From positions 1 to 64,000 of the forward strand of contig NZ_JACVBX010000003.1 of the NCBI RefSeq assembly GCF_014852585.1: a DNA stretch of 64,000 nucleotides, written 5' to 3'. Position numbers and translations under genes: made by a program. Of the stretch, positions 18,780-26,886 are shown piece by piece (within the stretch, counting starts at the first letter, position 1; each line of letters starts with the position of its first letter). The notes beneath the pieces were generated by a model. The model saw nothing but the letters and a program-made list of their open reading frames with translations, was not told where the DNA came from and did no database searches. The stretch comes from Pseudomonas sp. PDM18. Lineage in GTDB: Bacteria > Pseudomonadota > Gammaproteobacteria > Pseudomonadales > Pseudomonadaceae.

Positions 18780-18801
18780 TGTTCGCGAGCAAGCTCAGGC
18801 A
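18780..18801. repeat. Truncated Pseudomonas REP-like sequence
   Basis: GTTCGCGAGCAAGCTCAGGC resembles one arm of the REP palindromes common in Pseudomonas intergenic DNA (TTCGCGAGCAGGCTCGCTCCTAC type, seen in fuller form at 48064-48089). It overlaps the 3' end of the LysR gene, between two convergent genes, a usual REP position. Confidence 0.45.
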
Positions 18802-19685
18802 ATGGCGCCAAGATAACGCTCCACCTCGCCAGACAACCAACCGGCAAACGCCGCCACCTTGGCCTGGGTAGCCTGGCGCTCGGGCCATACCAGCCAGTAG
18901 GGGAAGCCATACGGCACGCGCAGATCACTCAGCGCCACCAGCTCGCCACTTTCCAGCGCCCCGGCCACCAGGCTGCGCCGTTCGAGACCAATCCCCTGCC
19001 CCATGCGCACCGCCTCGATGCTCAGGTTGGAGTCGTTCACCACGAACTCCGCCGGCTCCTGGGGCACCGCCACGCCAGCCGCCTGGCACCAGCCCAGCCA
19101 GGACTCGAAGCCTGTGACGCGCGGGCAGCAGAGGATCTCCGACGGCGTCCGGGGCAGACGTCCGCCATTGAAGTCCGGCGCGGCGACGACCACCACTTCG
19201 TCCTCGAACAAATGGTCCTGCGCCAGCCCTTCCCAGTGGCCCTGGCCGATGCGGATCGCCACATCGGCCAAGCCCTGGCGCAAGTCCATCACTTCCAGGC
19301 TGGCCAGCAGGCGCAGGCGGTACTGTGGATAAGCTGCGCGGAAGCCCGGCAGGCGCGGCAGCAGCCACTTCTGGCCGAAGGAAGGGGTAAGCGCCACCAC
19401 CAGCTCATCCTCACCCGGACGCGCTTTTGCCAGACGGGTCGCCTCGGCGATATCGCGCAGCGCGCCGCGAATCTGCAGGGCATACAGGCGGCCTTCCTCG
19501 CTCAGGCGCAAGCCCCGGCCCTCGCGCTGCAATAGGATGATGCCCAGCAGGCTTTCCAACTGGCGCACCTGCTGGCTGATGGCCGAATGAGTAACGTGCA
19601 GTTCGCTGGCGGCGAGGGTCACGCTGCCGAGCCGGGCAACGGCCTCGAAACTGCGCAGGGCTGAAAGCGGCGGCAATGCACTCAT
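18795..19685 (-). CDS. LysR-family transcriptional regulator (GcvA-like)
   Basis: 296 residues starting MSALPPLSALRSFEAVARLGS. The N-terminal winged helix-turn-helix (about residues 5-65) contains SVTLAASELHVTHSAISQQVRQLE, followed by a LysR substrate-binding domain with VALTPSFGQKWLLPRL and ADVAIRIGQGHWEGL, features of the GcvA/AmpR-type subgroup. It is divergent from a glutathione S-transferase gene with a 128-nt gap holding a small palindrome, so control of that gene is likely. Effector unknown. An in-frame start at 19712 would add nine residues. Confidence 0.88.
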   Translation of the reverse strand: MSALPPLSALRSFEAVARLGSVTLAASELHVTHSAISQQVRQLESLLGIILLQREGRGLRLSEEGRLYALQIRGALRDIAEATRLAKARPGEDELVVALTPSFGQKWLLPRLPGFRAAYPQYRLRLLASLEVMDLRQGLADVAIRIGQGHWEGLAQDHLFEDEVVVVAAPDFNGGRLPRTPSEILCCPRVTGFESWLGWCQAAGVAVPQEPAEFVVNDSNLSIEAVRMGQGIGLERRSLVAGALESGELVALSDLRVPYGFPYWLVWPERQATQAKVAAFAGWLSGEVERYLGAIA

Positions 19686-19698
19686 GTAAGTTTTCCTA

Positions 19699-19709
19699 AC
19701 CAAATTGGT
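19699..19709. promoter_or_regulatory. Candidate LysR-type operator between the LysR and GST genes
   Basis: ACCAAATTGGT is an inverted repeat (ACCAA/TTGGT) inside CTAACCAAATTGGTCAC, 13 nt upstream of the lysR start and about 105 nt upstream of the GST start. Position and symmetry fit a LysR-type autoregulatory site. The T-N11-A rule is only loosely met. Confidence 0.4.
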
Positions 19710-19813
19710 CACTAATCGTCGCTATTTCCCAGCTGCCAAAGCCGCTAGATTCATGGCCACTTAGCGGACAGCCGCGCCAACCACGATGCAATTTCCACTA
19801 ACAGGATGTGCCC

Positions 19814-20431
19814 ATGCAACAGAAGCTTCCGCACCTGATCGGCATGCTCGACTCGCCCTACGTGCGCCGCGTCGCCATCACCCTGCGCCTGCTCGGCATC
19901 GAGTTCAGCCACCAGTCGCTGTCTGTGTTCAGTACCTATGAGAAATTCCGCGGCATAAACCCGGTGGTGAAGGCGCCCACCCTGGTGCTGGGCGACGGCC
20001 AGGTATTGATGGATTCCACCCTGATTATCGATTGTCTCGAACACCTGGCCGGGCGCAGCCTGATGCCTGCCGAGCCCGCCGCACGGGTGCGCGCCACGCG
20101 CTTGCTGGGCCTGGCCCTGGCGGTCATGGAAAAGTCGGTGCAGCGCTACTACGAGCAGCAGCGGCCGCAGGAAAAGCAGCTCGCCACCTGGCAGGAACGG
20201 GTCGACCAGCAGTTGCACGCCGCCCTGGCGCAGCTGGAGAGCGAGCTGCGCGAGATGTCGCTGGATGTCGGCGCACCGCTGGACCAGGCCGGGCTGAGCA
20301 TCGCGGTGGCCTGGACCTTCGTGCAGCTGCTGCATTCCGAAGACATCCCGGCGCAGAGCTATCCGGCGGTCCGCGATTGGACGCAACAGGCCGAAGCGCT
20401 GGACGTTTTCAAGGCCTTCCCGCCGGTGTGA
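19814..20431 (+). CDS. Glutathione S-transferase family protein
   Basis: 205 residues. The N-terminal thioredoxin-like half reads LIGMLDSPYVRRVAITLRLLGIEFSHQ, with the Ser-Pro of the GSH-binding site, then VKAPTLVLGDGQVLMDSTLIIDCLE, the cis-Pro and the Ser/Asp contact to the glutathione gamma-glutamyl group. The C-terminal half is all-helical. The ATG at 19814 has AGGA 7 nt upstream; a GTG at 19808 would add two residues. It is divergent from a LysR regulator. Likely cytosolic conjugation or detoxification; the substrate is unknown. Confidence 0.85.
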   Translation: MQQKLPHLIGMLDSPYVRRVAITLRLLGIEFSHQSLSVFSTYEKFRGINPVVKAPTLVLGDGQVLMDSTLIIDCLEHLAGRSLMPAEPAARVRATRLLGLALAVMEKSVQRYYEQQRPQEKQLATWQERVDQQLHAALAQLESELREMSLDVGAPLDQAGLSIAVAWTFVQLLHSEDIPAQSYPAVRDWTQQAEALDVFKAFPPV

Positions 20432-20456
20432 TGCGCCCCGGCCCCGGGCAACCCTA

Positions 20457-21659
20457 TCAGTCCCTGGGTAACTCCTCGTGCTGCTGCCGGGTAAAGCGCA
20501 GCAGGCCGAAGCAGATGAAGAAGCCGCAGAGCGCCAGCCCGGCGGCGACCAGGAAGATCGACGCGTAGCCGTGACGGGCGGCAACCAGCCCCATCAGCGG
20601 GCCGGCGATGCCCATCGCCAGGTCGAAGAACAGCGCGTAGGCGCCCAGTCCCGCGCTGCGGCTGCTGGCCGGGATGCGCAGCACCGCCTCGACGCCCAGC
20701 GACGGATAGACCAGCGACAGACCGCAACCGGTGAGCGCCGCGCCTAGCAGGGCAAAGCCCGGCCCCGGCGCCTGCCAGAGCAGCAGCAGGCCGAAGACCT
20801 CCACGCCGAGGCAGACCACCGCGACGGCAAAGCCGCCGAAGCGATTGACCATGCCGGAAAAGATCAGCCGCGCACCGACGAAGCAGACGCCGAAGGCCGT
20901 CAGGCACCAGGCCGGGTTCGCCCAGCCTTGGCTGCCGTAATAGAGAGTGATGAAGGTCGCCAGGGTGCCGAAGCCAATGGAGCCGAGCATCACGCACATT
21001 CCGTAGGGCAGCACGCGGCCGAGCACCGCGTGAAAGGCCATGCGCACGCCGGGGATGATCGGGACCTCCGCACGACCACGGGCTGCCAGCCAGCCCAGCA
21101 CGGTGAGCACCAGGATGCTTACGCCCAGGCTCCAGAGGCCCAGCGAGGCCGACATGGTCACCCCCAGCGGCGCCCCGATGGCGATGCCGCCGTAGCTGAC
21201 GATGCCGTTCCAGGAAATCACCTTGGCGGTGTTCTGCGTGCCCACCAGCGCAATGCCCCAGCTCGCCGTACCGATGCCCAGCAGCCCCTGCGCCAGGCCG
21301 AACAGCAGGCGACTGCCGAGCAGCAGGATCAGGCTCACCCGGGTCACGGCTTCGAAGCTGGTGGACGCCAGCACCAGCACGCCGCCGGCGCCCAGAACGC
21401 CCAGGCCGTAGAGCACGGCGCGCTTGGCCCCATAAGTATCGGCTACGTAGCCCGCCAGCGGGCGGGACAGCAGGGTGGCGATGTACTGCAGGCCAATCAC
21501 CACGCCGGCGATCACCGTCGAATAGCCCAGGCCTTCGTGGACGAAGCCGGGCAGCACCGGCAGCAGCAGGCCGATGCTCAGGAACAGGACGAAGGTAAAA
21601 AAGACGGTCGCGAGGATGCGCAGGGTGACGGAGGCGGTTCGCTGCTCGGACGAGCTCAT
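20457..21659 (-). CDS. YhhS-like major facilitator superfamily transporter
   Basis: 400 residues with about twelve hydrophobic segments. After the second membrane segment it carries SRPLAGYVADTYGAKRAVLYGLG, the MFS motif A region. The overall pattern, including LLFGLAQGLLGIGTASWGIALVG and the C-terminal Arg-Gln-Gln-His tail, resembles YhhS-type (UPF0226) permeases, a drug or arabinose-efflux-like group. It converges on the GST gene with a 25-nt gap and no clear terminator. The substrate cannot be deduced. Confidence 0.85.
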   Translation of the reverse strand: MSSSEQRTASVTLRILATVFFTFVLFLSIGLLLPVLPGFVHEGLGYSTVIAGVVIGLQYIATLLSRPLAGYVADTYGAKRAVLYGLGVLGAGGVLVLASTSFEAVTRVSLILLLGSRLLFGLAQGLLGIGTASWGIALVGTQNTAKVISWNGIVSYGGIAIGAPLGVTMSASLGLWSLGVSILVLTVLGWLAARGRAEVPIIPGVRMAFHAVLGRVLPYGMCVMLGSIGFGTLATFITLYYGSQGWANPAWCLTAFGVCFVGARLIFSGMVNRFGGFAVAVVCLGVEVFGLLLLWQAPGPGFALLGAALTGCGLSLVYPSLGVEAVLRIPASSRSAGLGAYALFFDLAMGIAGPLMGLVAARHGYASIFLVAAGLALCGFFICFGLLRFTRQQHEELPRD

Positions 21660-21828
21660 GGACGGGCCTGGCGGTGGGTGGCGGAGCGTGTTCGGGGACG
21701 ATTGAAAGCAGGCTATCTATTTCCGCCGCAATTGCCAATCCGAACCTTGCTCGGCGGCAGGGGCTCCTATAGTTGTTCCAATGCCGCGCGCCGTGGCGGC
21801 GCGCTCCACTTCAACCCAGGAGATCGCC

Positions 21829-22059
21829 ATGGATACCAGCCAGCACAGCCTGAGCGCCCTGTTCAAGCAACTGGGCCTGCCAGAAGGGCGCCAGGAAATC
21901 GATGCATTCCTCGGCAGCCACCGCCTCGCCGAGGGCCAGAAACTGCCGGACGCGCCATTCTGGAATGCCGCCCAGTCGCAGTTCCTGCGCGAGGCGCTAC
22001 AGCAGGATTCGGATTGGACCGAGGAGGCAGACGAACTGGCGGTGCGGCTGTCCGACTGA
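21829..22059 (+). CDS. DUF2789 family protein
   Basis: 76 residues, MDTSQHSLSALFKQLGLP..., ending ADELAVRLSD. The pattern FKQLGLP, then F-L-G-S-H-R-L, then DAPFWNAAQSQFLREALQQDSDW is that of DUF2789, a small soluble family widespread in Pseudomonas and without known function. AGGAGA precedes the ATG by 6 nt. A frame open to 21781 would add 16 residues but has no ribosome binding site. It stands alone between the divergent MFS gene and the convergent dmeR. Confidence 0.85.
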   Translation: MDTSQHSLSALFKQLGLPEGRQEIDAFLGSHRLAEGQKLPDAPFWNAAQSQFLREALQQDSDWTEEADELAVRLSD

Positions 22060-22089
22060 GCGCCCCGCGGCGGCGCCCGTTCAGCGGCT

Positions 22090-22365
22090 CTACTTCAGAT
22101 AAGAGCGCAGCACGCCCATGACCTGTTCCAGGTCTTCGTGGCGCTGCGCCGCGGTACGATCCTCGGCGCCCAGGTGGTCACGCAGGTGGCCTTCGAGCAC
22201 TTCGGCCATCAACCCGTTCACCGCGCCGCGGATGGCGGCGATCTGCTGCAGGATCGCCGCACATTCGCTGCCCGCCTCCAGCGCCCGCTCCAGCGCCTCG
22301 CTCTGGCCCTTGATGCGCCGCACCCGGGTCAGCAGCTTCTTCTGGTCCTTGATGGTATGTCCCAC
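22090..22365 (-). CDS. dmeR: DmeR/RcnR-type Ni/Co-responsive repressor (CsoR/RcnR family)
   Basis: 91 residues, all-helical CsoR/RcnR/FrmR family. The metal fingerprint H3, C35, H60, H64 (MGHTI..., GSECAAI, LEGHLRDHL) is that of RcnR nickel/cobalt sensors rather than the formaldehyde sensor FrmR (which lacks H64) or copper-sensing CsoR. The start codon is GTG, with GGAG upstream. It is divergent from a CDF exporter with a His-rich loop, and the operator lies between them. Metal binding should release DNA and derepress both genes. Symbol by analogy with the rhizobial dmeRF system. Confidence 0.87.
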   Translation of the reverse strand: MGHTIKDQKKLLTRVRRIKGQSEALERALEAGSECAAILQQIAAIRGAVNGLMAEVLEGHLRDHLGAEDRTAAQRHEDLEQVMGVLRSYLK

Positions 22366-22382
22366 GTCAAAACTCCAAAGGT

Positions 22383-22399
22383 ATACTGGGGTATAGTAT
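22383..22399. promoter_or_regulatory. DmeR/RcnR-type operator between dmeR and dmeF
   Basis: ATACTGGGGTATAGTAT: inverted arms ATACT and AGTAT flank a G-tract, the hallmark of RcnR/DmeR boxes (a short palindrome around a G/C run). It lies 17 nt from the dmeR start and 26 nt from the dmeF start, so one site could control both divergent genes. Confidence 0.8.
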
Positions 22400-22425
22400 C
22401 CAGACTGATCCTACGGACCATCATC

Positions 22426-23382
22426 ATGCAGCACGCTGCCCACCCGCAAGACGGTCGCCACGACCATCAGTTCCATGAAGGCAATCCCCTGGCCGAACGC
22501 AACACCCTGCGCGCCGCGCTGCTGACCGTGGTGATGATGGTGGTGGAGATCGCCGGGGGCTGGCTCTTCAACTCCATGGCCCTGCTCGCCGACGGCTGGC
22601 ACATGAGCTCCCACGCCCTGGCGCTGGGGCTGGCGTTCTTCGCCTATGTGGCGGCGCGGCGTTTCAAGGGCGACGCGCGCTTCGCCTTCGGCACCTTCAA
22701 GATCGAGATTCTCGCCAGCTACACCAGCGCCATCCTGTTGCTGGGCGTGGCGGCGCTGATGATGTTCGAGTCTGTCGCACGGCTGCTCTCCCCTTCGCCG
22801 ATCCATTACCAGCAGGCCATCGCCATTGCGGTCATCGGTCTGCTGGTGAACCTGGCTTGCGCCTGGCTGCTGCGCGGCGAGCATCATCACCACGGCCATG
22901 ATCACGCTCATGGTCATGACCACCACCACGGGCATGACCATCACGACCATGGCCACGACCTGAACCTGCGCGCCGCCTATCTCCATGTGCTGGCCGACGC
23001 AGCCACCTCGGTGGCGGCAATCATCGCCCTGATCGGCGGGCTGATCTGGGGCGCCGCCTGGCTCGACCCGCTGATGGGTATGATCGGCTCGGTGCTGGTG
23101 GCTGTATGGTCGGTGGGCCTGCTCAAGCAGAGCGGGCGGGTGCTGCTGGACGCGGAAATGAACGACCCGGTGGTGGAGGAAATCCGCGAGGTGGTCGCCG
23201 AGCTGCCCTATCCGGCGCGCATCACCGACCTGCACCTGTGGCGCGTGGGCAAGTCGCGCTACGCCTGTATCGTCAGCCTCGCCAGCAGCGGCGAACTGAC
23301 GCCCGAGCTGGTGCGCCAGCGCCTGCAGGTCCACGAAGAACTGGCGCACATCACCGTGGAGATCAACCTGATTCCCGCCTGA
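22426..23382 (+). CDS. dmeF: DmeF-type cation diffusion facilitator (Co/Ni efflux)
   Basis: 318 residues, six membrane segments. The CDF metal site shows as MALLADGWHMSSHALAL in TM2 and YLHVLADAATSV in TM5 (HxxxD). The cytoplasmic loop between TM4 and TM5 is a His/Asp run at about residues 148-178 with some 16 His, the mark of DmeF proteins. The C-terminal domain reads ARITDLHLWRVGKSRYA. The true start MQHAAHPQDGRHDHQFHEGN also has a His-rich N terminus; the frame is open further upstream but would run over the operator and the antisense dmeR gene. Role: proton-driven export of Co/Ni (possibly Zn), induced when DmeR binds metal. Confidence 0.9.
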   Translation: MQHAAHPQDGRHDHQFHEGNPLAERNTLRAALLTVVMMVVEIAGGWLFNSMALLADGWHMSSHALALGLAFFAYVAARRFKGDARFAFGTFKIEILASYTSAILLLGVAALMMFESVARLLSPSPIHYQQAIAIAVIGLLVNLACAWLLRGEHHHHGHDHAHGHDHHHGHDHHDHGHDLNLRAAYLHVLADAATSVAAIIALIGGLIWGAAWLDPLMGMIGSVLVAVWSVGLLKQSGRVLLDAEMNDPVVEEIREVVAELPYPARITDLHLWRVGKSRYACIVSLASSGELTPELVRQRLQVHEELAHITVEINLIPA

Positions 23383-23408
23383 GGACGGCCCATTAAAAGA
23401 CCGGAAGT

Positions 23409-23433
23409 CGTGGCGGCTTTGACGGCCGCCACG
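23409..23433 (+). terminator. Perfect 9-bp hairpin after dmeF
   Basis: CGTGGCGGC and GCCGCCACG pair around a 7-nt loop, 27 nt after the dmeF stop. There is no U-tract, so intrinsic termination is doubtful; it could equally lie in the leader of the pseudouridine synthase mRNA. Confidence 0.35.
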
Positions 23434-23480
23434 CCGCTGCGGCCTAATGCGCAGCCTGTCGAACCCGGTCGCCTGCCTGC

Positions 23481-24410
23481 ATGTCCAGCTCCCGCTTCTC
23501 CACCGCCCAGCAACGCGCCAGCATCCTGCACCTGCCCGCCGGCCCCTGGACGACGGTGCTCGACTGCCTGTGCGCACGCTTCCCGGCGATCAGCCGCGAC
23601 ACCTGGCTGGACCGCATGGCGCGCGGCAAGGTGCTGGACAACGACGGCCAGCCCATCGGCCCCGACCACCCCTACCGCGAAGCGCTGCGCATCCATTACT
23701 TCCGCGAGGTGCCGCAGGAAGCGCCGATCCCCTTCCAGGAGAGCATCCTGTATGCGGATGAACACCTGGTGGTGGCGGACAAGCCGCACTTCCTGCCGGT
23801 GACGCCCGCCGGCCAATACGTCGAGGAAACCCTCCTCGCCCGACTCACCAGGCGCCTGGGCAACCCGCAGCTGGCGCCGCTGCACCGCATTGACCGGCTC
23901 ACTGCCGGGCTGGTGCTGTTCTCCGCCAATCCGGATAACCGCGATGCCTACCAGGCGCTGTTTCGCGAACGGCGTATCGACAAGATGTACGAGGCCATCG
24001 CCCCGGCGCTGCCGCATCAGGAATTCCCGCTGGTGCATCGCTCGCGGATGGTTGAGGGCGATCCCTTCATCCGCATGCAGGAAGTGGACGGTGAGCCCAA
24101 CAGCGAAACGCGCATCGAGGTGCTGGAGCAGCGCGGCGAGCTTTGGCGCTACGGGTTGCATCCGGTGTCCGGCAAACGTCACCAGTTGCGCGTGCACATG
24201 TCGAGCCTGGGCGCGCCGCTGTGCTTCGATCCGCTCTACCCAACGCTGCCGCCGCGCGGCGAGCGGCCAGCTGAAGACTTCGACAAGCCACTGAAGCTGC
24301 TGGCCCGGCAATTGGAGTTCGTCGACCCGATAACCGGTGAGGCACGGCATTTCAGGAGCCAGCTGGAACTGACCTGGCCTTCCATCAATTTCATCGATGG
24401 TCACCCTTAA
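23481..24410 (+). CDS. RluA-family RNA pseudouridine synthase
   Basis: 309 residues. The catalytic motif HRIDRLTAGL has the nucleophile Asp at about residue 138. It is followed by LFSANPDNRDAYQALFRERRIDKMYEA and by the family Lys/Arg-rich PVSGKRHQLRVHMSSLGAPLCFDPLY. There is no clear S4 domain, but the N terminus has the short ARGKVLDNDGQPIG module before the catalytic core. It belongs to a subgroup with 'pseudouridine synthase' annotations in Pseudomonas; which rRNA or tRNA position it modifies cannot be read here. Confidence 0.88.
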   Translation: MSSSRFSTAQQRASILHLPAGPWTTVLDCLCARFPAISRDTWLDRMARGKVLDNDGQPIGPDHPYREALRIHYFREVPQEAPIPFQESILYADEHLVVADKPHFLPVTPAGQYVEETLLARLTRRLGNPQLAPLHRIDRLTAGLVLFSANPDNRDAYQALFRERRIDKMYEAIAPALPHQEFPLVHRSRMVEGDPFIRMQEVDGEPNSETRIEVLEQRGELWRYGLHPVSGKRHQLRVHMSSLGAPLCFDPLYPTLPPRGERPAEDFDKPLKLLARQLEFVDPITGEARHFRSQLELTWPSINFIDGHP

Positions 24411-24489
24411 GACGATCCATTTCCGTCGATTGCGGCCCGGGTGTTTTCATAGCTCCACCCCAAGGAGAGAAAGCATCGGGAGCCCGATC

Positions 24490-24624
24490 ATGAGTTACAG
24501 CGCCAAGTCCTTTTCCGCCCTCGTCAACGCCCTGCGTGCCGACGGCATCACTCGCCCCGAACAGATGGCCCGCCAGCCCTTCCGCAATGCCCAGGGCTTC
24601 TGGTCCGCGGTGGCCAAGAAATGA
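24490..24624 (+). CDS. Small conserved-looking protein (44 aa), first gene of a micro-operon
   Basis: MSYSAKSFSALVNALRADGI... to ...AQGFWSAVAKK, 44 residues, soluble and basic at the end. The body is amphipathic and helical. The phrase PFRNAQGFWSAVAK suggests a structured tail. Its TGA overlaps the ATG of the next small frame (ATGA), which argues that it is translated. The leader holds AAGGAGAG about 20 nt upstream and GGGAG closer to the ATG. Function unknown; I do not recognise a family. Confidence 0.6.
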   Translation: MSYSAKSFSALVNALRADGITRPEQMARQPFRNAQGFWSAVAKK

Positions 24625-24719
24625 ACCTTGTGCGGCGACTCCCGCCTGCGCTGCGCATGGATGCGGTGATCGTCCTCTACGCCATGGCCGCGGCCTGGCT
24701 GGTGTTCTCGGGACTGTAA
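24621..24719 (+). CDS. Small single-span membrane protein (32 aa)
   Basis: MNLVRRLPPALRMDAVIVLYAMAAAWLVFSGL: 32 residues with a positively charged N terminus and one strongly hydrophobic segment (about residues 14-32) reaching the C terminus. It starts inside the stop of the 44-residue frame (ATGA overlap) and a strong terminator follows 29 nt later, giving a compact two-gene unit. It would sit in the inner membrane with its N terminus inside. Function unknown. Confidence 0.55.
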   Translation: MNLVRRLPPALRMDAVIVLYAMAAAWLVFSGL

Positions 24720-24747
24720 TGCCGGGCCGAGGAGACAGACACCATTG

Positions 24748-24774
24748 AAAAGGGCAGCCATGGCTGCCCTTTTT
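24748..24774. terminator. Bidirectional intrinsic terminator
   Basis: AAAAGGGCAGCC and GGCTGCCCTTTTT form a perfect stem with A- and U-tracts on both strands. It ends the micro-operon on the plus strand and the psiF-like gene on the minus strand. Confidence 0.88.
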
Positions 24775-24806
24775 CGTACCCCGCGCGGCCCTGCCGCGCT
24801 CCGTCC

Positions 24807-25115
24807 TCACTTCTTCAGACAAGTGCTCATGAACGCCTTGCGTTCGTCACCCTTGAGCGCCTTCTTGGTCGCATCGGCGTTGCAGGTCTTCATTTTTTCC
24901 TGCTGCGCCGTCGTGGCCTTGGTTTCGCCGCCGCCAGCCTTCAGGCAGGTGCTCATGAACGCCTTGCGTTCATCGCCCTTGAGCGCCTTGGTGGTGGCAT
25001 CGGCGTTACAGGTTTTCATCTTCTCCTGCTGCGCGGTCTGCGCGGCGGTAGCGGCAAAGCCTTGCGCCGAAAAAAGCAGAGCCAGGACGAGCAGCGGAAT
25101 CCGAACGGTGGTCAT
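24807..25115 (-). CDS. psiF: PsiF-family exported protein with two repeats
   Basis: 102 residues. A signal peptide (MTTVRIPLLVLALLFSAQGFAA) is followed by two nearly identical PsiF repeats of about 33 residues, each with TAQQEKMKTCNADAT, a Lys-rich linker ALKGDERKAFM and STCLK; each repeat has two Cys. The family is named after the phosphate-starvation-inducible PsiF of E. coli and is periplasmic with no proven function. The DNA of the two repeats is also alike (24813-24912 and 24939-25038), so the duplication is fairly recent or kept uniform. Monocistronic. Confidence 0.88.
   Translation of the reverse strand: MTTVRIPLLVLALLFSAQGFAATAAQTAQQEKMKTCNADATTKALKGDERKAFMSTCLKAGGGETKATTAQQEKMKTCNADATKKALKGDERKAFMSTCLKK
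24813..25038. repeat. Internal 100-bp direct duplication in psiF
   Basis: Segments 24813-24912 and 24939-25038 align end to end without gaps and encode the two PsiF repeats, with differences mostly at third codon positions. A 26-nt linker encodes the Gly-Gly-Gly stretch between them. Confidence 0.8.
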
Positions 25116-25339
25116 GGAGTGGTCTCCCAGGGTGGAATTGCCACTCTGAGCGTAGCTTGCAGCCCAGTATTCGCGAGGGCTGCGACGCGATCCTACACGT
25201 CATCCCGCCCGGCCCGCGTTGATTCGCACACGGCAAAAAAATAAAGTGGTTATATATAAATTCGAATTGATAATTTTTTGAAATATAAAAAATGCCGCAG
25301 TATGGCGCTGCCACTCATTCGGTACGCCAGGAACCTGCC
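25116..25339. promoter_or_regulatory. Intergenic region with AT-rich tract before the sigma-54 activator
   Basis: This 224-nt gap between divergent genes holds the promoters of psiF and the sigma-54 activator. About 25230-25292 is strikingly AT-rich for this genome (poly-A runs, TTATATATAAATTC, AATTTTTTGAAATATAAAAAATG), with a small ATTCGAAT palindrome. I see no clear -24/-12 element. An AT-rich tract of this kind is a typical place for H-NS-like (MvaT) or IHF binding. Confidence 0.4.
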
Positions 25340-26416
<1,077 letters not shown>

Positions 26417-26493
26417 GGTGAGCTCAGCCCGCGCCAGCTGGGGGGCGAAACCGTCCGTCGGCGATCCCCGCCCGACCTCCCCCCGCGAAAGGT

Positions 26494-26499
26494 TATAAT
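26494..26499 (+). promoter_or_regulatory. Candidate -10 box (TATAAT)
   Basis: GGTTATAATCCGCGCC has a perfect TATAAT about 165 nt upstream of the small gene at 26665. The -35 region is poor (CCCGAC). It may drive the 73-residue protein or a leader transcript. Confidence 0.45.
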
Positions 26500-26626
26500 C
26501 CGCGCCGTTTTTGCAGTCCGCACGCCAGTGCAAGCTGAGCGTCTACACTTCCAGGGTGCCGCCCTGGCGGGACGTCGACGGCCAGCAAACGGCACATCGT
26601 CATCGGCTGCCAGTCACCCTCTTCAA

Positions 26627-26663
26627 ATCATCAGCTTTTAGTCATCAGCTTTCAGTCATCAGG
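26627..26663. repeat. Short tandem repeats (about 14 bp, 2.6 copies) before a start codon
   Basis: ATCATCAGCTTTTA, GTCATCAGCTTTCA and GTCATCAGG follow one another directly and end 1 nt before the ATG at 26665. They form the ribosome-binding region of the downstream gene. Confidence 0.7.
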
Positions 26664-26664
26664 A

Positions 26665-26886
26665 ATGATCGTGACCAAAGACGAACTGCGCGCGGAACTG
26701 GAGCGCCAGGAGCAACGTTTCAAGGATGAACAGGGCGGCGAAGTGACCCTTTATGCCGCCCAGCCCGAACCCGGCAAGAAACCCTGGCGCAAGCGACCCA
26801 GCGTGCAGGACAAGGCCTTCGACCGGGAACTGGAAAGAATCGAAGAAGAACGACAGAAAAAGGATCAGGAAGGCGCTTCCGTTTAA
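26665..26886 (+). CDS. Small charged conserved hypothetical protein (73 aa)
   Basis: 73 residues, very rich in Lys, Glu, Arg and Gln, starting MIVTKDELRAELERQEQRF and ending in a predicted charged helix (FDRELERIEEERQKKDQ). A GTG at 26671 is an equally good start because AGGA lies 7 nt before it. The gene precedes a Pit-type phosphate permease on the same strand, the place of a hypothetical gene (PA4291 type, from memory) in P. aeruginosa. Likely cytoplasmic and helical; function unknown. Confidence 0.65.
   Translation: MIVTKDELRAELERQEQRFKDEQGGEVTLYAAQPEPGKKPWRKRPSVQDKAFDRELERIEEERQKKDQEGASV

Noticed and set aside
20359-21738. Open frame of 459 codons on the minus strand overlapping the MFS gene in another frame
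   Set aside because: Pro/Arg/Gly-rich shadow; the MFS frame has clear membrane segments and motif A.
22138-22425. In-frame extension of dmeF across the operator and antisense to dmeR
   Set aside because: It would run through the metal-box palindrome and the complete dmeR gene; the ATG at 22426 gives the family-like His-rich N terminus.
22860-22980. CAT/GAC-rich repetitive stretch, looked at as a possible CRISPR or microsatellite
   Set aside because: It encodes the His-rich loop of DmeF; no spacer-repeat structure. No CRISPR array was found anywhere in the window.
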